This document shows positions 12,723-14,435 of a stretch of DNA of 14,435 bases, one piece after another (position 1 is the stretch's first letter; every line of letters begins with the position of its first letter). The position numbers were made by a program, and so were the translations under genes. Below the pieces are notes generated by a model. The model did not search any database. It was given only the letters and a program-made list of their open reading frames with translations, and had not been told where the DNA came from. Origin of the DNA: Clostridiaceae bacterium UBA5444 (GTDB taxonomy: Bacteria; Bacillota; Clostridia; Clostridiales; Oxobacteraceae); the NCBI GenBank assembly GCA_002426575.1, contig DIRE01000022.1:1-14435 (forward strand). The letters are read 5' to 3'.

Positions 12723-13403
12723 TTAGATAATTTTCTCTAATCCGTCTCTGTTTAAGATTATAATTTTTCTGTGGCCTTTTAGCTCAATTAGTCCTTCCTC
12801 TTGAAATACGGTTAATTTTCTGCTTAGAGTCTCCTGACTCATACCTATTTGGGAAGCAAAATCCCCTTTGGTCATATTTAGCAGTACCTCTTTTTTCCCT
12901 GCGGAAAGAGTTAGCAGCGCCTCTGCTAAACGTTGTTCCACTGTGTTAAGATTAATAGCTTCTATAAGATTTTCTGCCTTTTCTAATCGTTCACTTAGCT
13001 CTTCCATTACTTTAAAGGCAATGGATGGGTACTTTTTCATAAGCTCCTTAAGCTTATCTGCTTCAATTACGCACATGGTTGAGGTCTCTAATGCCTCTCC
13101 ATTATCCGTCATAGGCAAAGAGCTTAAAAGAGAAAGTTCCCCCATAAATTCGCTAGGTTCAATCACTCGGATTACCTGTTCCTTGCCATTGGCATTAAGC
13201 CTCGAAATCTTCACCCTGCCAGAATGTACGACGTAAAGCTTTCCGCCTTTATCCCCTGCCATATAAACCATGTCACCTTTTTCAAAAGTTTGCGCCTTGG
13301 TTATTAAGGCAACCTCCTGCGTTTCCTCCTGCGTTAGGTTGCTAAATATGGGCACAATCTCTATGCAGTTTGCGTAACTCTTTTTGTTGCTATTGCAATT
13401 CAT
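12723..13403 (-). CDS. Crp/Fnr family transcriptional regulator
   Basis: A cytoplasmic dimeric regulator with the normal Crp/Fnr length of 226 residues. The cyclic-nucleotide-like beta-roll covers about 18-125, the dimer helix about 126-150 and the winged helix about 155-225. The cAMP contact pair Arg-Ser is missing: the pocket reads FMGELSLLSSLPMTDNGEA, so cAMP is an unlikely ligand. The recognition helix SQETLSRKLTVF (189-200) carries the E-x-x-S-R pattern of Fnr, which prefers TTGAT-type half sites. Cysteines are at 3, 13 and 111, too few in the head for a classic Fnr iron-sulfur cluster, although a two-cysteine redox switch is possible. GGGAG precedes the ATG. A P-type ATPase remnant lies just upstream. 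Confidence 0.9.
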   Translation of the reverse strand: MNCNSNKKSYANCIEIVPIFSNLTQEETQEVALITKAQTFEKGDMVYMAGDKGGKLYVVHSGRVKISRLNANGKEQVIRVIEPSEFMGELSLLSSLPMTDNGEALETSTMCVIEADKLKELMKKYPSIAFKVMEELSERLEKAENLIEAINLNTVEQRLAEALLTLSAGKKEVLLNMTKGDFASQIGMSQETLSRKLTVFQEEGLIELKGHRKIIILNRDGLEKII

Positions 13404-13486
13404 TAATAACTCCCACCCTAAACCAAATTCCCTCGGTATTTCTGTAATTTCATTCCTAAATTCGTCACACTTCTTTTACTGATTTT

Positions 13487-13495
13487 ATTATACCA
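13487..13495 (-). promoter_or_regulatory. Extended -10 promoter of the Crp/Fnr gene
   Basis: The minus strand reads TGG-TATAAT (-10 box at 13487-13492). No clear -35 box is seen. The leader would be about 75 bases. It lies directly downstream of the ATPase remnant. Confidence 0.5.
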
Positions 13496-13511
13496 TCTTT
13501 CTGCTTTGACA

Positions 13512-13715
13512 TCACGCTTTTCCATGCCGAGGTAAGCGGGCAGCATTTATGGTTACCGGTAGCACAGACGCATCGTGAATCAACATACCGAAGGACAAAT
13601 TTGCTGTTTTTATCAGTACCACTGTAAGCAGAAATGCCGACATTAGGACAACATCAGCCATAGATATTATACCCATAATGCTTTCTCGATTGCCAATAAT
13701 AACTGCTACTACCTC
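13512..13715 (-). pseudogene. Remnant of a heavy-metal (P1B) P-type ATPase
   Basis: An open frame of about 67 codons, with no plausible start codon at its head, carries pieces of a heavy-metal ATPase in the right order. VVAVIIGN recalls the hinge motif VAMVGDGIN, ISMADVVLMS matches the (M)E-x-ADVVLMSDD segment that follows, and LSFGMLIHDASVLPVTINAARL matches the last membrane helix (GMLIHEASVLLV-x-LNA-x-RL). The stretches between them, including GDGINDAP itself and at least one helix, are gone, yet the frame stays open to a TGA at the natural C-terminus. AGGAGG at 13711-13716 has no start behind it. The upstream neighbour is the methionine sulfoxide reductase gene; downstream is a Crp/Fnr regulator that may once have controlled the pump. 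Confidence 0.65.
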
Positions 13716-13819
13716 CTAAAATTTATTTTTGTTTATAACTTTGGTATATATAGACAATCAAAATATATAATTATTCTTCTCTATATTTAGGTCTTCCTCC
13801 TACCCGATTAGTGTTAGTA
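13716..13819. other. Spacer between ATPase remnant and methionine sulfoxide reductase gene
   Basis: AT-rich stretch with no recognised gene. Minus-strand TTGATT, 17 bases, TTATAA could be a weak promoter towards the remnant. No clear terminator follows the reductase gene. Confidence 0.3.
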
Positions 13820-14323
13820 TTAATAGAATTGTTCTGGCCAATCAATATATCTATTTAAGACATTTACAAACTCACTTAATCCTTGAGCGTCCTCACTATT
13901 GAATCTAGTTTTAATGGGACTATCAATATCTAAAACCCCTATTAACCTATCATTTTTTATAATGGGTAGAACAACTTCTGATTTAGATGCTATGTCACAT
14001 GCAATATGTCCCGGGAATTCACTCACATCCTCTACTACCTGCACCTTTTTTGTATTTGCTGCAGTACCGCATATTCCTTTGCCTAAAGCAATGCGAACAC
14101 ATGCAGGCTTCCCCTGAAATGACCCTAAAACTAATTCTCCCTCTTTATATAAATAAAATCCCACCCAATTAATATCAGGCATCATCATATATAATAAAGC
14201 AGCCCCATTAGATATGTCTGCAAGCCAATCTGCTTCTTCATCGATTAAGCACACTAGATATGTGTTTATTTGCTTATAAAACTCCTTTTTGTCCTGAGTA
14301 TTTATTTCCCCTATATCAAACAT
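13820..14323 (-). CDS. msrC: Free methionine-R-sulfoxide reductase, GAF-type
   Basis: A cytoplasmic repair enzyme that reduces free methionine-R-sulfoxide to methionine, using thioredoxin to reset its cysteines; fRMsr is the E. coli YebR / Bacillus YtsP family. The 167 residues form one GAF domain. The signature is complete: NWVGFYLYKEGELVLGSFQGKPACVRI in consecutive pieces (52-78), GKGICGTAA (81-89), and DVSEFPGHIACDIASKSEVVLP (99-120). The three active cysteines are C75, C85 and C109, and their spacing (10 and 24) is the same as C84, C94 and C118 of the E. coli enzyme. AAGGAGAT lies before the ATG. It appears to be a single-gene unit; the promoter is not clear. Confidence 0.93.
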   Translation of the reverse strand: MFDIGEINTQDKKEFYKQINTYLVCLIDEEADWLADISNGAALLYMMMPDINWVGFYLYKEGELVLGSFQGKPACVRIALGKGICGTAANTKKVQVVEDVSEFPGHIACDIASKSEVVLPIIKNDRLIGVLDIDSPIKTRFNSEDAQGLSEFVNVLNRYIDWPEQFY

Positions 14324-14435
14324 AATTTAATCTCCTTGCTTATATCAATTTATATAATAATAAACCATCCCTTGATACAACAAAAAAACTCCCCCTACTA
14401 TTTTATGTCTGGTTATACTTTCAAACTCTATTCCT
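14324..14435. other. Right-edge region upstream of msrC
   Basis: AT-rich, without a gene. On the minus strand TTGTTG, 18 bases, TATTAT could serve as the msrC promoter, with low certainty. No repeat or terminator is evident before the window ends. Confidence 0.3.

Noticed and set aside
12868..13236. Plus-strand ORF of 122 codons inside the Crp/Fnr gene
   Set aside because: A shadow of a well-conserved regulator, with no ribosome site.
13771..13845. Minus-strand frame ending in NRVGGRPKYREE overlapping the 3' end of msrC
   Set aside because: The AT-hook-like tail is suggestive, but the frame is only about 23 codons from a TTG, has no ribosome site and overlaps msrC in another frame. A chance frame is more likely.

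Overview
The window is AT-rich bacterial chromosome with strong GGAGG-type ribosome binding sites, a canonical T-box leader and the sporulation genes yaaL and bofA. Together these point to an endospore-forming, Clostridium-like Firmicute. No rRNA, tRNA, CRISPR array, intact insertion sequence or prophage gene was found. Most genes are on the minus strand; the exception is the T-box/Lrp/aminotransferase operon at 8.2-10.3 kb.

Layout. 1-1532: a strong leftward promoter at the edge, then a PepV-type M20 dipeptidase. 1668-2405: the sporulation pair yaaL-bofA, without the recR gene that often precedes it. 2421-3076: a gap with a possible 42-residue gene (minus) and, converging on it, a relic that looks like the tail of a REP-associated transposase ending in a GTGACAG/CTGTCAC hairpin. 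3077-3901: an Mrp/NBP35-type Fe-S cluster carrier ATPase with its own sigma-A promoter. 4038-8123: a leftward run of a membrane-anchored 5'-nucleotidase-family enzyme, a GNAT acetyltransferase, a DUF1287 NlpC/P60-like protein with an EF-hand-like loop, and an unrecognised three-helix membrane protein. 8205-10320 (plus): promoter, T-box leader read here as phenylalanine-specific, an Lrp/AsnC regulator and a PLP aminotransferase whose start overlaps the regulator's stop, then a terminator. 10403-11963: an SdpI-family membrane protein downstream of a CDF efflux transporter with an N-x3-D / D-x3-D metal site (Mn-type). 12069-13403: a Crp/Fnr regulator, a small membrane protein and a doubtful ORF that runs through a terminator. 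13512-13715: a shrunken remnant of a heavy-metal P-type ATPase. 13820-14323: free methionine-R-sulfoxide reductase.

How the parts may fit together. The T-box should allow transcription when tRNA-Phe is uncharged, so the aminotransferase is best read as the last step of phenylalanine (aromatic) synthesis, with the co-transcribed Lrp protein adding amino-acid feedback. The right part has a metal/redox flavour: Mn-type efflux pump, Crp/Fnr regulator, ATPase remnant and methionine sulfoxide reductase. They are separate transcription units and no shared pathway is shown.

I see no complete undescribed multi-gene system. The points most worth a second look are the 32-bp perfect palindrome inside the T-box leader, the in-frame miniature P-type ATPase remnant, the split membrane-protein gene with a terminator inside the second ORF, the small cysteine-containing ORF, and the operator-like palindrome at the start site of the CDF gene.
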